From NCBI RefSeq assembly GCF_963677725.1, contig NZ_OY782507.1:1860001-1924000 (forward strand): DNA of 64,000 bases. The letters run 5' to 3'. Shown here piece by piece: positions 54,259 to 63,601 of this stretch. Position 1 is the first letter of the stretch. Each line of letters opens with the position of its first letter. The position numbers were made by a program, and so were the translations under genes. This DNA comes from an uncultured Cohaesibacter sp. (GTDB lineage Bacteria; Pseudomonadota; Alphaproteobacteria; Rhizobiales; Cohaesibacteraceae). Under the pieces are notes generated by a model. The model was not told where the DNA came from, did not search any database, and saw nothing but the letters and a program-made list of their open reading frames with translations.

Positions 54259-54535
54259 CTTCCCATCTCATTGATATATCTGCATAACGTGTGATTTCAG
54301 GCGTTTGGCGTTCTGTGTCGGCACTCAGGGCTGAGACGCAAGGACAGTGAACTCCCCTTGCCACGCGCCTCCAAAGACATCATTCGTCGGGTCAACAGCT
54401 ACTCATTTCAAATTCGCGTTCGACAAGATCTTGTCGAACATCTCGGTCGCAGAGAGATCAAGACCTCTCTTGGAACAGCAGACGCGACCGAAGCCGCTCG
54501 GTTGGCTCGCTCCGAGCACAATCGATGCGAAGAAG
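54259..54535 (+). repeat. long direct repeat, right copy (integrase start)
   Basis: Closely similar to 40849–41123. Similarity stops right after GATGCGAAGAAG, where the right copy changes to unrelated sequence. Confidence 0.85.
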
Positions 54536-54540
54536 CATTT
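54358..54540 (+). pseudogene. fragment of a second tyrosine integrase
   Basis: The first ~60 codons of an integrase (SFQIRVRQDLVEHLGRREI, TSLGTADATEAARLARSE) from a TTG at 54358. It is a close paralogue of the pseudogene at 40946. After CEEA the reading frame enters unrelated sequence. The fragment sits just outside the right att repeat, so it is the leftover of another element once inserted at the same tRNA end, or of a tandem duplication. Confidence 0.8.
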
Positions 54541-54680
54541 AGCCCCTTGCAAACGCATTGCCGCTTCTCGGCTCCGAGCCCGCGAAGGAGTGGCAATGGG
54601 TTGCGAAACAGCCCTTAGATGTGCGATGCGTTCATGTAAATCGGAAAGAAAACACAGAGCGAGCCTGTGCCAGGGAGGTC

Positions 54681-55571
54681 ATGACGGTGAATCCTTTGAT
54701 TTGCAATCCGCCAAGTCGCCACATGTCAGGCATCGTTTTGATGATTGCCGGCGTCGCTTGTCTGAGTGCAAATGATGCGATCGCCAAGACGTTGACCTCA
54801 GGCTATTCGCCTCTGCAAATCCTCTTTCTGCGCAATATAATCGCCCTTCCATTCACGATCCTCATCGCGGTCCTGATGGGGGGACCATCGACCCTTCGTT
54901 CACATCGACCGCTTCTGCATCTGCTGCGCGGTGCGCTATGGGTCGGTGCAACAATGATGTTTTTTACAAGCTTCATTTACCTCCCTCTGGCAGAGGCAAC
55001 AGCTCTGATTTTTGTTGCCCCATTCTTTATCATTTTGATCTCGGCTGTTTTTCTAGGGGAAGACGTACATTGGAAACGCTGGCTGGCTGTATTGACGGGC
55101 TTTGTCGGAATAGTCGTGATCATCCGGCCAGGTGGCGCAACCTTTCAACTGATCTCCCTTCTTCCCATCACCACAGCGCTTGTCTATGCCCTGTTGATGC
55201 TCAGCTCGCGCTGGGTGGACAAGCGCGAAAGCGTTTGGACACTGCTTGTCTACCTGACGGGAGCAGGAACTCTATTGAGTGCCCTGATCGTCCCCTTTGT
55301 CTGGGTTCCAATCCGATTGGAGGATCTGTGGTTCTTTGCCGGGATCGCAATATTCGGCACTGCTGGCATGACCATGATGACCCAGGCTTTCCGTCTCGCT
55401 CCAGCAGCGATCGTGGCACCGCTGGATTATACCGGCTTGCCTTGGGCAATTCTTTACGGCTGGCTGATCTGGAAAGAGAGTCTCGACGCCATGACCCTTT
55501 TCGGCGCGGCCTTGATTATCGCAAGCGGCACGTTCACCCTCTTGCAGGACAGGAAACCAGGCCGCAACTGA
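54681..55571 (+). CDS. EamA/DMT-family transporter
   Basis: A 296-aa inner-membrane protein with ten predicted hydrophobic segments in two EamA halves (about 15–145 and 155–290). Family cues are LSANDAIAKTL and LFLRNIIALPF in the first half and TAGMTMMTQAFRLAPAAIVAPLDYT in the second. DMT proteins export amino acids, metabolites or drugs; the substrate here is unknown. The start at 54681 follows AGGGAGG; a longer frame from 54558 runs into the integrase fragment and is rejected. It is the first normal gene after the island. Confidence 0.85.
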   Translation: MTVNPLICNPPSRHMSGIVLMIAGVACLSANDAIAKTLTSGYSPLQILFLRNIIALPFTILIAVLMGGPSTLRSHRPLLHLLRGALWVGATMMFFTSFIYLPLAEATALIFVAPFFIILISAVFLGEDVHWKRWLAVLTGFVGIVVIIRPGGATFQLISLLPITTALVYALLMLSSRWVDKRESVWTLLVYLTGAGTLLSALIVPFVWVPIRLEDLWFFAGIAIFGTAGMTMMTQAFRLAPAAIVAPLDYTGLPWAILYGWLIWKESLDAMTLFGAALIIASGTFTLLQDRKPGRN

Positions 55572-55725
55572 CCAAGGCGCTATGCGGCGAAGCAAGCTGG
55601 CAAGAGTATTTCGTGCGTAACGCCTATTTCAGATTGTGAACGACAGCTCAAGCTAATCAAAATTTACAAACAATTAGTCCAAATCCCCTAATGTGTCTCC
55701 CAGTCGTTTCGCTTGGAGAGATCTA

Positions 55726-58101
55726 ATGTCTGCACCTGCCAATTCCACAAAACAGCAATCGAATAGCCGCGTTCATTCTATCGGAACGAAAATTGGCGCC
55801 TGCATGGCGCTGTTGGCGGTTTTCGTGATCGGGATAACCATTGTTGGAGTCAAAGGTATTGGGTCTATCAGAAGCGCACTCACCGAGACGACCAACGCCA
55901 CAGACATCCTCATTCATGTCAATGGAGCGACCGGTTCCATCTCCGAGTTCATTCTCAACAAACAGCCAGATCGCATTGAGGAAGCCGTCAAGAATCTAGA
56001 CATTGCGCTCAGCCAGACCAGCGCCGACAAGTCGCAAAATGTGGCCCAGATCGCCGAGGAAATCGCTGCGATGAAGGAGGTTGTGCGTCAATTGGGCAGC
56101 TCTCAGGCAAAAGTGGAGCAGGCATCCAGAGGATTTGTCGAAATCGTCGACCAACTCACCACCAGTTCCACAAAAGCCGAACAGGCCAGCACTGACGCCA
56201 TCAATGCGGCTGAACGTGAAACGGGCCACGTTTTCGTCAATCTCGACCGCGCTCGCAAGATCCTTTACAGCGCCAGCAATGTGCGCTCAGCCGGTCTTGA
56301 GATTCGTCAGGTGTTGACCGAGCAATTTTTCCTGACCCAGGACGCGGTAGACAAAATTAAACTGTCCTTCGACGCCGTTCGCCCCTCCATCAAGTCGATG
56401 ACCGATTTTGGCAGCGCCCCGAGCACTCAGAAACAGGTCAGCGCCATCATCACTGCCTTCTATAAATTTGACAAGGCCTTGTCAGAGGATGGCCCATCAG
56501 CGGACTATTCCCTGCTCGTTGATAATGCCAAAATCATCATCGAAAACTCTTCTGAGCTGAATGATGTACTGGCCGAAGAAGTGGCCAGAGAGATGGCAAT
56601 CAAGACGGAAAAAGACAATATCCGTTCCAAGGCACGCGTCATTGGCGGCTTGGTGCACAATTTCTCAAATCTCATTCATTCGGCAACTTTGGCGGCGGAT
56701 CGCTATCGGTTGACGCCGACCGATGAGATGGCAGCCAAGGTCGAGGAACCGCTCAAAAGGGCGACCGGATTTGCAAAGATTCTGGGCAAGAAAGGTCATG
56801 AAGACCTGCCCAACGGACTGGAAAGCCTGAAAACGGCGTTCCAAGCCGTGCGTGAGGCGACCGTCCAGTTTGACCAGACCACCAAGCAGGTTATCGAAAC
56901 CTCCAAACGTGCAGCAGAACATGTTGAAAGTTACACAATCGAGGCACAGAAAAGTGCTGAAAGCCAGAGCAACAGAAACATCACCCTGATGACGACGACA
57001 GGCGGCGTGGCGATTTTGCTGACGATTGCTGTTGGCCTTCTGCTGATCAAATTGATCGCGCAACCAATCATTAAAGTCACATCCTCGATGCTGCGCCTGG
57101 CTGATGGCGATACGGATATCGACGTCAAACCGTCCAAACGACGCGACGAGATCGGGACCATGCTTCATTCGGTGCGCATATTCCGGGAAAATGCCATCGA
57201 GCGCTTGAAACTTGAGCAGGCCAAGTCGCAGGAACAGGCTGATCAGGCAGAACGGCAGAAGCAGATCGAGGCGATGATCGATGACTTCCGTCGCTCAAGC
57301 AAAGAATTGCTGGCAGCCGTTGGCTCGACCGCAGACGATCTCAACCACACTGCAACGTCCCTGACCGACATTGCACGCCAATCATCCAATCGTGCAGAAG
57401 AAACCCAAGGCTCGTCGAGCGAAGTCAGCAATAATGTGCAAACCGTTGCCTCGGCGGCGGAAGAATTGTCGGCTTCAATTACCGAGATCTCCGAGCAGGT
57501 CAACCGCACAGCCGAAGTGGTGCAGCGCGCCGGGGAGCGTACGCAGACGACAAACGAAAAGGTCGAGGGATTGTCCTCGTCAGCAGTCCGCATTGGTGAG
57601 GTCGTCAGCCTCATTCAGGCCATTGCCGAACAGACCAACCTGCTTGCGCTCAACGCCACCATTGAGGCCGCACGCGCCGGGGAGGCAGGCAAAGGCTTTG
57701 CCGTGGTTGCAGCCGAAGTGAAAGAACTGGCAAACCAGACGTCAAAAGCAACCGAGGAAATTTCAACCCAGATCCATGAAATCCAGTCGCTGACAGAAGA
57801 GACGGTCTCCGCCATCGCGGGCATCACGGAAACCATGTCCGAGGTGAATCAATATACGTCAACCATTGCCGCATCTGTCACCCAGCAGGGCTCTGCGACC
57901 AACGAGATTTCACTCAGCGCCGGGCAGGCGGCAAAAAGCACCTCCAACGTATCGTCCAACATTAGCGGCCTTGCCGGGGCCGTGAATGATACGTCCCGGT
58001 CGGCGGATCAGGTGCTTCAGGCATCGGCGGCACTGGGTGAGAGAACAGAGACGCTGGCGCAACAGGTAGAGGCCTTCCTGAACAAGGTTGCCGCTGCATA
58101 A
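55726..58101 (+). CDS. methyl-accepting chemotaxis protein
   Basis: A 791-aa chemoreceptor. TM1 (about residues 30–52), a large, mostly helical periplasmic sensor (about 53–415), TM2 (about 418–442), HAMP (about 443–495) and the MCP signalling domain follow in order. The hairpin tip is intact: [32 protein letters not shown] (around 645). No CheR-binding pentapeptide is seen at the C-terminus (ends LNKVAAA). The sensor is long and all-helical and may be of the HBM type; its ligand is unknown. GGAGAGATCTA precedes the ATG at 55726. A strong terminator follows. Confidence 0.92.
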   Translation: MSAPANSTKQQSNSRVHSIGTKIGACMALLAVFVIGITIVGVKGIGSIRSALTETTNATDILIHVNGATGSISEFILNKQPDRIEEAVKNLDIALSQTSADKSQNVAQIAEEIAAMKEVVRQLGSSQAKVEQASRGFVEIVDQLTTSSTKAEQASTDAINAAERETGHVFVNLDRARKILYSASNVRSAGLEIRQVLTEQFFLTQDAVDKIKLSFDAVRPSIKSMTDFGSAPSTQKQVSAIITAFYKFDKALSEDGPSADYSLLVDNAKIIIENSSELNDVLAEEVAREMAIKTEKDNIRSKARVIGGLVHNFSNLIHSATLAADRYRLTPTDEMAAKVEEPLKRATGFAKILGKKGHEDLPNGLESLKTAFQAVREATVQFDQTTKQVIETSKRAAEHVESYTIEAQKSAESQSNRNITLMTTTGGVAILLTIAVGLLLIKLIAQPIIKVTSSMLRLADGDTDIDVKPSKRRDEIGTMLHSVRIFRENAIERLKLEQAKSQEQADQAERQKQIEAMIDDFRRSSKELLAAVGSTADDLNHTATSLTDIARQSSNRAEETQGSSSEVSNNVQTVASAAEELSASITEISEQVNRTAEVVQRAGERTQTTNEKVEGLSSSAVRIGEVVSLIQAIAEQTNLLALNATIEAARAGEAGKGFAVVAAEVKELANQTSKATEEISTQIHEIQSLTEETVSAIAGITETMSEVNQYTSTIAASVTQQGSATNEISLSAGQAAKSTSNVSSNISGLAGAVNDTSRSADQVLQASAALGERTETLAQQVEAFLNKVAAA

Positions 58102-58175
58102 GCAGAAACAGAATATGCAGTCTGCTCTGGCCGATATGATCCTTGCGTATCGGACGAAAGCGAACTGAAAACAAC

Positions 58176-58205
58176 AAAACCGCGCAATTGCAGTTGCGCG
58201 GTTTT
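58176..58205. terminator. bidirectional terminator after the MCP gene
   Basis: AAAACCGCGCAA (58176–58187) pairs fully with TTGCGCGGTTTT (58194–58205) around TTGCAG, with T-rich sequence after it. It also stands 50 bp beyond the stop of the minus-strand small gene. Confidence 0.92.
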
Positions 58206-58254
58206 GTTTTGTCCGGTGGTCGGATCTCTTGTCTTTTGATCAAGGCATCATGGG

Positions 58255-58473
58255 TTACACACCAGCCCGGATCATGTCCCTGATTTTTACCGCTTTCTCA
58301 AAGTGATCCAGTTGGTGGGTCTTGATCCACCATTGCGCGGCTTCCATGAGCAGGTCGGGATCATCATTCTTGTTGGCGAAAAACGCATAAAAGGAAAGGC
58401 CAACCCCCTCCCCTTTTTTGGCGATCTTCTCTTCGCAGATTGCGACTGCCTTCTCTCTCAAGCTCTGTCTCAT
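58255..58473 (-). CDS. small conserved protein, DUF6500-like
   Basis: A 72-aa cytoplasmic protein (MRQSLREKAVAICEEKIAKK) rich in charged helices, with KGEGVGLSFYAFFANKNDDP and AAQWWIKTHQLDHFEKAVKI. I recognise this as the small 'DUF6500' type found in alphaproteobacteria; this is from memory. No function is known. It lies between the chemoreceptor and the LacI-type regulator and has its own convergent terminator with the former. Confidence 0.65.
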   Translation of the reverse strand: MRQSLREKAVAICEEKIAKKGEGVGLSFYAFFANKNDDPDLLMEAAQWWIKTHQLDHFEKAVKIRDMIRAGV

Positions 58474-58663
58474 GATGCTCCAGGTCTGTCCCTTAAAAAC
58501 CTGGAGACCTTAAACACCATGACATGGTCAAGCAACCGGCGCTCAATCACGGCGCATACTCGCGCGCGATTGTCAGCGATTTTCAACGGATGAACAACCT
58601 TTTTTGTCCCAGCTGGCAAATGCGCGTGGGACCAAGTGCCTTGAAGCGTCACGCCCTTTAGGG

Positions 58664-59692
58664 TCACGTACTGGCGCGCACGATCAGTTCATAGCCAATG
58701 TCTATCCTTGAATCTTCCGCCGACAGGCTGACACCATTCATGCAATCGACCAACAAGGTCGCTGCCTTCTGGCCCATTTCATAGCGGGGGGTGCGAATGG
58801 TGGTCAGGGCCGGGTTGATGCAGCGAGAGGGTTCGAGATCGTTAAAGCCAGCAATGGCAACTTGATCTGGCACGGCAATCTGGCGACGCTGGCATTCAAA
58901 GATCGCTCCCATCGCCAAGTCATCATTGATGCAGAAAACCGCGTCGAGATCAGGCTGCTTTGAGAGCAGGTCGTCAAACAATTCTCCCCCGATCTTGACC
59001 GACGATGGCGCATGGCTGATTGAGCGACCCCGGACATTTTCCAGTCCGGCATCCTTGAGAGCCTGAAAGTGGCCCTGCATCCTTTTCTGGGTGCGCGGAT
59101 CCATCTGGGCGCCGATGAAACCGATGGTCTTGTAACCACGATCGATCAGATGGCGGGTGATGTCATAGCCTGCCTGAAAATGCGACAGGCCGACATTCAT
59201 GTCGATGGCCTGCCCGTCATAATCCATGATCTGGACAATCGGTACGCCAGCAGCCTGCAATGTCTTGCGGCACGTATCGGTCTGGTCAACGCCGGACAGG
59301 ATCAGTCCGTCAGGATTGTGCTCGAGAAATTTCGAGACCAGCTTTTCTTCTTCCAGCGGGGAATAGCGTGTGTTGCCGATCAGGACCTGATAGTTGGTGG
59401 TCGAAAAGACATCGTCAATCGCCCGCATAACATCGGCAAAGACGATGTTGGTGATAGAGGGAATGATTGCGCAAACAGTATAGCTGCGCGCCGAGGCAAG
59501 GCGGCTCGCCGAGAGGTTCGGGATATAGCCTAGCTTCTCAACCGCTTCCCTCACCTTTTCACGGGCTTTATCGGAGACTTTGTCCGGTTGGCGAATGGCA
59601 CGGGAAACAGTGATTGGACTGACGCCAGCCTGTTTGGCGACATCTTGCAATGTGGCTCTTTTCGTTGAACGTCTTGAATTTTCGTCAGCCAT
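58664..59692 (-). CDS. LacI-family repressor of the gluconate genes (GntR-like)
   Basis: A 342-aa LacI/GalR regulator. The N-terminal helix-turn-helix and hinge helix read ATLQDVAKQAGVSPITVSRAI and VREAVEKLGYIPNLSASRLAS. The periplasmic-binding-type effector domain follows (about 65–340), with FCINDDLAMGAIFE and VAIAGFND. The gene diverges from gntK, and two perfect palindromic operators of LacI type lie between. By analogy with GntR it would release DNA on binding gluconate or its phosphate. The ATG at 59692 is used; a GTG one codon upstream is the alternative. Confidence 0.88.
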   Translation of the reverse strand: MADENSRRSTKRATLQDVAKQAGVSPITVSRAIRQPDKVSDKAREKVREAVEKLGYIPNLSASRLASARSYTVCAIIPSITNIVFADVMRAIDDVFSTTNYQVLIGNTRYSPLEEEKLVSKFLEHNPDGLILSGVDQTDTCRKTLQAAGVPIVQIMDYDGQAIDMNVGLSHFQAGYDITRHLIDRGYKTIGFIGAQMDPRTQKRMQGHFQALKDAGLENVRGRSISHAPSSVKIGGELFDDLLSKQPDLDAVFCINDDLAMGAIFECQRRQIAVPDQVAIAGFNDLEPSRCINPALTTIRTPRYEMGQKAATLLVDCMNGVSLSAEDSRIDIGYELIVRAST

Positions 59693-59850
59693 CACGGTCT
59701 CTTGGTCGAATTCCGGCCCAGCGATGCGCGCGCTCGACTCATCTATAGGGAATTGAATTTACTGGGCTTCTTATTCAATCTAGCAGCAGCGTGAGGTGGA
59801 GGCAATATTCCTTCCATCCACAGGCCCGATCCTTCGCCCCGTGGTGAGTT

Positions 59851-59876
59851 GCAAAATGATAGCGCTATCATTTTGC
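59851..59876. promoter_or_regulatory. LacI-type operator 1
   Basis: A 26-bp perfect palindrome with the core TGATAGCGCTATCA, whose central CG is typical of LacI-family sites. It lies 159 bp upstream of the repressor start and 95 bp before gntK. A TATATA stretch at 59881 follows directly and may be part of a promoter. Confidence 0.85.
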
Positions 59877-59923
59877 ATGGTATATAGTCCCAGACAGTCG
59901 AGATTCCTCGGCTAACATGATCT

Positions 59924-59947
59924 CAAAATGATAGCGCTATCATTTTG
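59924..59947. promoter_or_regulatory. LacI-type operator 2
   Basis: A 24-bp perfect palindrome with the same TGATAGCGCTATCA core, 24 bp upstream of the gntK start. The operator centres are 72 bp apart (near seven helical turns), a spacing that would allow a repressor tetramer to loop the DNA. Confidence 0.85.
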
Positions 59948-59970
59948 GTGCCGGGAGAGGGGCAAATGCA

Positions 59971-60501
59971 GTGCGCAATGAAGGCATGATCATCGTTGTT
60001 ATGGGTGTGAGCGGGTCAGGCAAATCCACGGTCGGGAGTGCTTTGGCCGCCGAGCTGGGCTGCATTTTCCAAGATGCGGATGCCTTGCATCCGAGTGAAA
60101 ATGTGCTTGCCATGGCTGAAGGCAAACCTTTGACCGACGCCATGCGAGAGCCATGGCTTCAGGTGCTAGAGGATTTGCTGTTTGACCATATGAGCCGCGG
60201 CGAAACACTCGTTCTGGCTTGCTCCGCCTTAAAACGGGCCTATCGGGCTCGGTTGTTCGAGCGCGTTGACAACGGTCTCTTTGTCTATATCGCAGGAACG
60301 CGCGAACAGATCCTGCCGCGCCTGACACAACGGCAGGGGCATTTCTTTCCATCCACCCTGCTCGACAGCCAGTTCAAGGATTTGCAGGAACCTGAAGAGG
60401 ATGAACCGGTCTTTCGTGTACCGGTCACTTTACCGGTGGATCAGGCTGTCGCGGAAATCCTGTCCCACCTGTCGCATGACGCTCACACCCGGGAGGAATG
60501 A
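59971..60501 (+). CDS. gntK: gluconokinase
   Basis: A 176-aa kinase that makes 6-phosphogluconate from gluconate and ATP. The P-loop is VVMGVSGSGKSTVGSALA (around residues 9–26), followed by FQDADALHPSENV, GKPLTDAMREPWL and LACSALKRAYRARL, all standard for GntK. A GTG at 59971 with GAGAGGGG upstream is chosen; the internal ATG at 59986 would also give a family-like start. It is the first gene after the operators and is followed by the TRAP transporter genes, so it belongs to the same operon. Confidence 0.93.
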   Translation: MRNEGMIIVVMGVSGSGKSTVGSALAAELGCIFQDADALHPSENVLAMAEGKPLTDAMREPWLQVLEDLLFDHMSRGETLVLACSALKRAYRARLFERVDNGLFVYIAGTREQILPRLTQRQGHFFPSTLLDSQFKDLQEPEEDEPVFRVPVTLPVDQAVAEILSHLSHDAHTREE

Positions 60502-60606
60502 GCTCAAACGGTCAGACCAAGATATGGGCCGGCTCAATCGCACGAACCGGCTCAGATCCAACTGAAATCTATCAATCTCAATCGAGAAAACTGGGAGGTT
60601 ACTGAT

Positions 60607-61623
60607 ATGAAATTCTCAACCCTTGCAATGGCAGCCGCCTTTGCCGCAACTCTGGCTGCGCCTGTGGCTGCCGCAGAGAACTACAAGCTGAAATTCCAGT
60701 CGAGCGATAATTCGGGCAACCCGAATTATGTGATCCAGCAGGAATGGGCTTCTCGCGTTGGTGTCATGACCAATGGCCGTGTCGAAATCGAAATGCTGCC
60801 TGTTGGCTCGATCGTCAAGCATACCGAGACCCTGACCGCCATCAAGGCAGGCGTGCTGGATGGTCATGTGACCGCAACCGGTTATTTCTCAGGCAAAGAT
60901 CCTGCCTTTGGGCTGCTTGGCAACACGGTTGGTGCCTGGAGCGATCCGAACGAAATGCTGCTCTTCATTGAGCATGGTGGTGGGCGCGAGCTGTATGAAG
61001 AGCTGCTGGCTCCTTATGGCGTTCAGTTCATCGGCGCCTCTGCGACCGGTCTTGAAGCTTTCGTCTCCAAAGTGCCGCTTGACGGCGTGGAAGATCTTAA
61101 AGGCCTGAAACTGCGTGCACCGGAAGGTTTGGTCCAGTCGGTCTTTGCTGCAGCTGGGGCAGCGCCGGTTAACCTGCCGGGCTCTGAAGTCTACACCTCG
61201 CTCGACAAAGGCGTGATTGATGCTGCGGACTACACCGTCTTCTCCACCAACCACCAGCAAGGCATGCATAAAGTGGCCAAGCATCCGGTCTATCCGGGCT
61301 TCCATTCGCTACCAACCATCGAAGTGTCGATGAACAAGAAGACCTGGGATTCCATGCCAGCGGACTTGCAGGAAATCCTGCGTGTGTCTGTGCGAGACTT
61401 TGCCCGTCAGATCACCTCAAAGCTGAAAATGCAAGATCTGGCAGCAGTGGCAGAAGCCCGCGCGTCTGGCGATATCACCATTCATGACTGGTCTGCCGAA
61501 GAGCGGGCAAAATTCCGCAAGATCGCGCAGGAGCAATGGAAGATCTTCGCTCAGAAGTCCCCCAACGCCCAGAAAGTCTATGAAGTGATTTCCAAATATC
61601 TCAAGGAAACCGGCCTGATCTAA
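60607..61623 (+). CDS. dctP: TRAP transporter substrate-binding protein (DctP)
   Basis: A 338-aa periplasmic receptor. The signal peptide ends PVAAAE (about residue 23). The DctP fold shows GNPNYVIQQEWASRV, the substrate arginine in DLKGLKLRAPEG (around 170) and YTSLDKGVIDAADYT. A GGGAGG ribosome binding site stands before the ATG. DctP proteins hand organic acids to the DctQM permease. Placed between gluconokinase and 6-phosphogluconate dehydrogenase, gluconate or a similar sugar acid is the likely ligand; this is inferred from context. Confidence 0.92.
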   Translation: MKFSTLAMAAAFAATLAAPVAAAENYKLKFQSSDNSGNPNYVIQQEWASRVGVMTNGRVEIEMLPVGSIVKHTETLTAIKAGVLDGHVTATGYFSGKDPAFGLLGNTVGAWSDPNEMLLFIEHGGGRELYEELLAPYGVQFIGASATGLEAFVSKVPLDGVEDLKGLKLRAPEGLVQSVFAAAGAAPVNLPGSEVYTSLDKGVIDAADYTVFSTNHQQGMHKVAKHPVYPGFHSLPTIEVSMNKKTWDSMPADLQEILRVSVRDFARQITSKLKMQDLAAVAEARASGDITIHDWSAEERAKFRKIAQEQWKIFAQKSPNAQKVYEVISKYLKETGLI

Positions 61624-61641
61624 CAGGCGAAGAAGAGTGTA

Positions 61642-61668
61642 CTGGCCGGACCTTGCTGGTTCGGCCAG
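61642..61668 (+). repeat. stem-loop between dctP and dctQ
   Basis: An 11-bp stem (61642–61652 with 61658–61668, one G·T pair) around TTGCT and without a T-run. Such stems after dctP genes protect the 3' end of the receptor mRNA and let it outnumber the permease. Confidence 0.7.
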
Positions 61669-61691
61669 CGAATTTGCGGTGGAGGAAGGCA

Positions 61692-62276
61692 ATGGAACCA
61701 GATAAATCATCATCAGACAGCCTCAAAGACAAAACGTCCCCTGCCGTTATTGAGGCTCAGCCGAGGCTTGAGGCTATCACAGCCTTGGACCGGGCCATCA
61801 TTCAAGTCGGCCGTGCCCTCAGCCTTTTGTTTTTCGCCTCCTGCCTGATCATCATGATCGAGATTGTCGCGCGGTATGTGTTCAATTCGCCGACCTTCTG
61901 GGTGCATGAAACCACCACCCTGCTCTGTGCTCTGCTGTTTGCCTATGGCGGCATCCATTGCATGGCCAACAACAAGCATATCCGCATCGGGCTGATCTAT
62001 GACACCGTGTCCGCCAAGATGCGACGTTATCTCGACATTCTGATTTCGTTTTTACTGATGATCTATGCGCTCATTCTGGCTTATGCGGCGGGGCTGGTCG
62101 CCTATGAATCGCTCTACACGCCATGGGGTGCCTTCCGCATGGAGACCAGCGGCAGCGCGTGGGATCCCCCTTTCCCTGCAATCATCAAGAGTTTTCTGTT
62201 TCTCGTGCTGGCCGTAATGGTCATTCAAACCGCGCTGCACCTCGTCTATCATATCCGGAGGAAAGTCGATGCCTGA
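61692..62276 (+). CDS. dctQ: TRAP transporter small permease (DctQ)
   Basis: A 194-aa membrane protein with four hydrophobic segments and the DctQ family core: EIVARYVFNSPTFWVHETTTLLCALLFAYGG, then KHIRIGLIYD. A ~30-residue cytoplasmic N-terminus precedes the first segment. It pairs with DctM. GGAGGAAGGCA stands before the ATG at 61692; a longer frame from 61653 is less likely. The last 8 bp overlap dctM. Confidence 0.92.
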   Translation: MEPDKSSSDSLKDKTSPAVIEAQPRLEAITALDRAIIQVGRALSLLFFASCLIIMIEIVARYVFNSPTFWVHETTTLLCALLFAYGGIHCMANNKHIRIGLIYDTVSAKMRRYLDILISFLLMIYALILAYAAGLVAYESLYTPWGAFRMETSGSAWDPPFPAIIKSFLFLVLAVMVIQTALHLVYHIRRKVDA

Positions 62277-63600
62277 ACTTTTCGAACTCAGTTCCATCGG
62301 CATCGCTTGGGGTAGCATTCTGCTGTTGGTGATGATGATGGTGTTGCTGGCCACCGGCATGCCACTGGCCTTTGTCACCGGTCTGGTTGCCGCCTTCTTC
62401 ACCATTTTCTGGGTCGGGCCGGAAACGGCGACCATCACGGCCAGCCGGGTCTTCAGCTTCACCACCTCTTACGTCTTTGTCGCCGTGCCAATGTTCGTGC
62501 TTATGGCATCGATCCTTGACCGATCAGGCATTGCGCGCGACCTGTTCAATGCCATGCGGATGGTGGGGGGCAGTCTACGCGGCGGTGTGGCGGTCCAGAC
62601 ACTGATTGTCGCGGTGTTTCTTGCTGCCATGTCGGGCATCATTGGCGGGGAAACTGTACTGCTGGGGCTGCTCGCTTTGCCGCAGATGCTTCGGCTCGGT
62701 TATGATCGCAATCTGGCCATTGGCACAGTGGCGGCCGGTGGCACCCTTGGCACCATGGTGCCGCCGTCAATCGTGCTGATCATTTATGGCCTGATTGCCA
62801 ATGTGTCGATTTCCGATCTGTTCACGGCGGCCTTCCTGCCCGCTTTGATGCTGGCTTCCTTTTATGTCATCTATGTTCTGACCCGCTGCTATCTCAACCC
62901 GGCCATGGCACCGATTGCCACCGGGGACGAGCTAAAAATGACCACTTCTGAAAAGCTCGCAGCCATGAAGGGCGTTGCCCTGCCAGTGGTGATTGCCATG
63001 TCGGTGCTCGGCAGCATTTATGCCGGGATCGCGTCGGTGACGGAAGCCTCGGGCATCGGCGCTTTCGGGATTGCCGTCTCGACCTGGATACGAGGGGAGC
63101 TGACCTGGAAATTGCTCAAGGACAGCGCCATGCAGACGCTGAATACCTGCGGCATGATCATCTGGATCGGCATTGGTGCCAGCGTATTGGTAGGTGTCTA
63201 TAATCTGATGGGTGGCATCCACTTTGTTGAAACCCTGATCCTTAATTTTGGCGATGGGTCGCCACTGGCCATCATTCTTTTGATGATGGGCATCCTGTTC
63301 ATGCTTGGCATGTTTCTGGACTGGGTTGGTGTGGCTTTGTTGACAATGCCGATTTTCGTGCCGATCGTGATAAAGCTCGGCTATGATCCGGTCTGGTTCG
63401 GCGTCGTTTTTGCCATGAATATGCAGGTCTCGTTCCTGTCGCCGCCCTTTGGCCCTGCGGCCTTCTATCTGAAGTCGGTTGCGCCCGACGGCATTACGCT
63501 GAACGATATCTTCCGCTCGGTGTTGCCCTTCATTGCCATGCAAATCCTTGCGGTCGCGCTGTTGATCGCCTTCCCGACACTCGCTCTTTGGTGGATGTAA
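62269..63600 (+). CDS. dctM: TRAP transporter large permease (DctM)
   Basis: A 443-aa integral membrane protein with about 12 segments and the DctM signatures: PLAFVTGLVA, SYVFVAVPMFVLMASILDRSGI, AAGGTLGTMVPPSIVLIIYG (around residue 160) and a C-terminal NMQVSFLSPPFGPAAFYLK. It forms the transport channel with DctQ and is sodium-driven. The ATG overlaps the end of dctQ (8 bp) behind a GGAGGAAA ribosome binding site, so the two are coupled. gnd follows by 1 bp. Confidence 0.95.
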   Translation: MPELFELSSIGIAWGSILLLVMMMVLLATGMPLAFVTGLVAAFFTIFWVGPETATITASRVFSFTTSYVFVAVPMFVLMASILDRSGIARDLFNAMRMVGGSLRGGVAVQTLIVAVFLAAMSGIIGGETVLLGLLALPQMLRLGYDRNLAIGTVAAGGTLGTMVPPSIVLIIYGLIANVSISDLFTAAFLPALMLASFYVIYVLTRCYLNPAMAPIATGDELKMTTSEKLAAMKGVALPVVIAMSVLGSIYAGIASVTEASGIGAFGIAVSTWIRGELTWKLLKDSAMQTLNTCGMIIWIGIGASVLVGVYNLMGGIHFVETLILNFGDGSPLAIILLMMGILFMLGMFLDWVGVALLTMPIFVPIVIKLGYDPVWFGVVFAMNMQVSFLSPPFGPAAFYLKSVAPDGITLNDIFRSVLPFIAMQILAVALLIAFPTLALWWM

Positions 63601-63601
63601 T

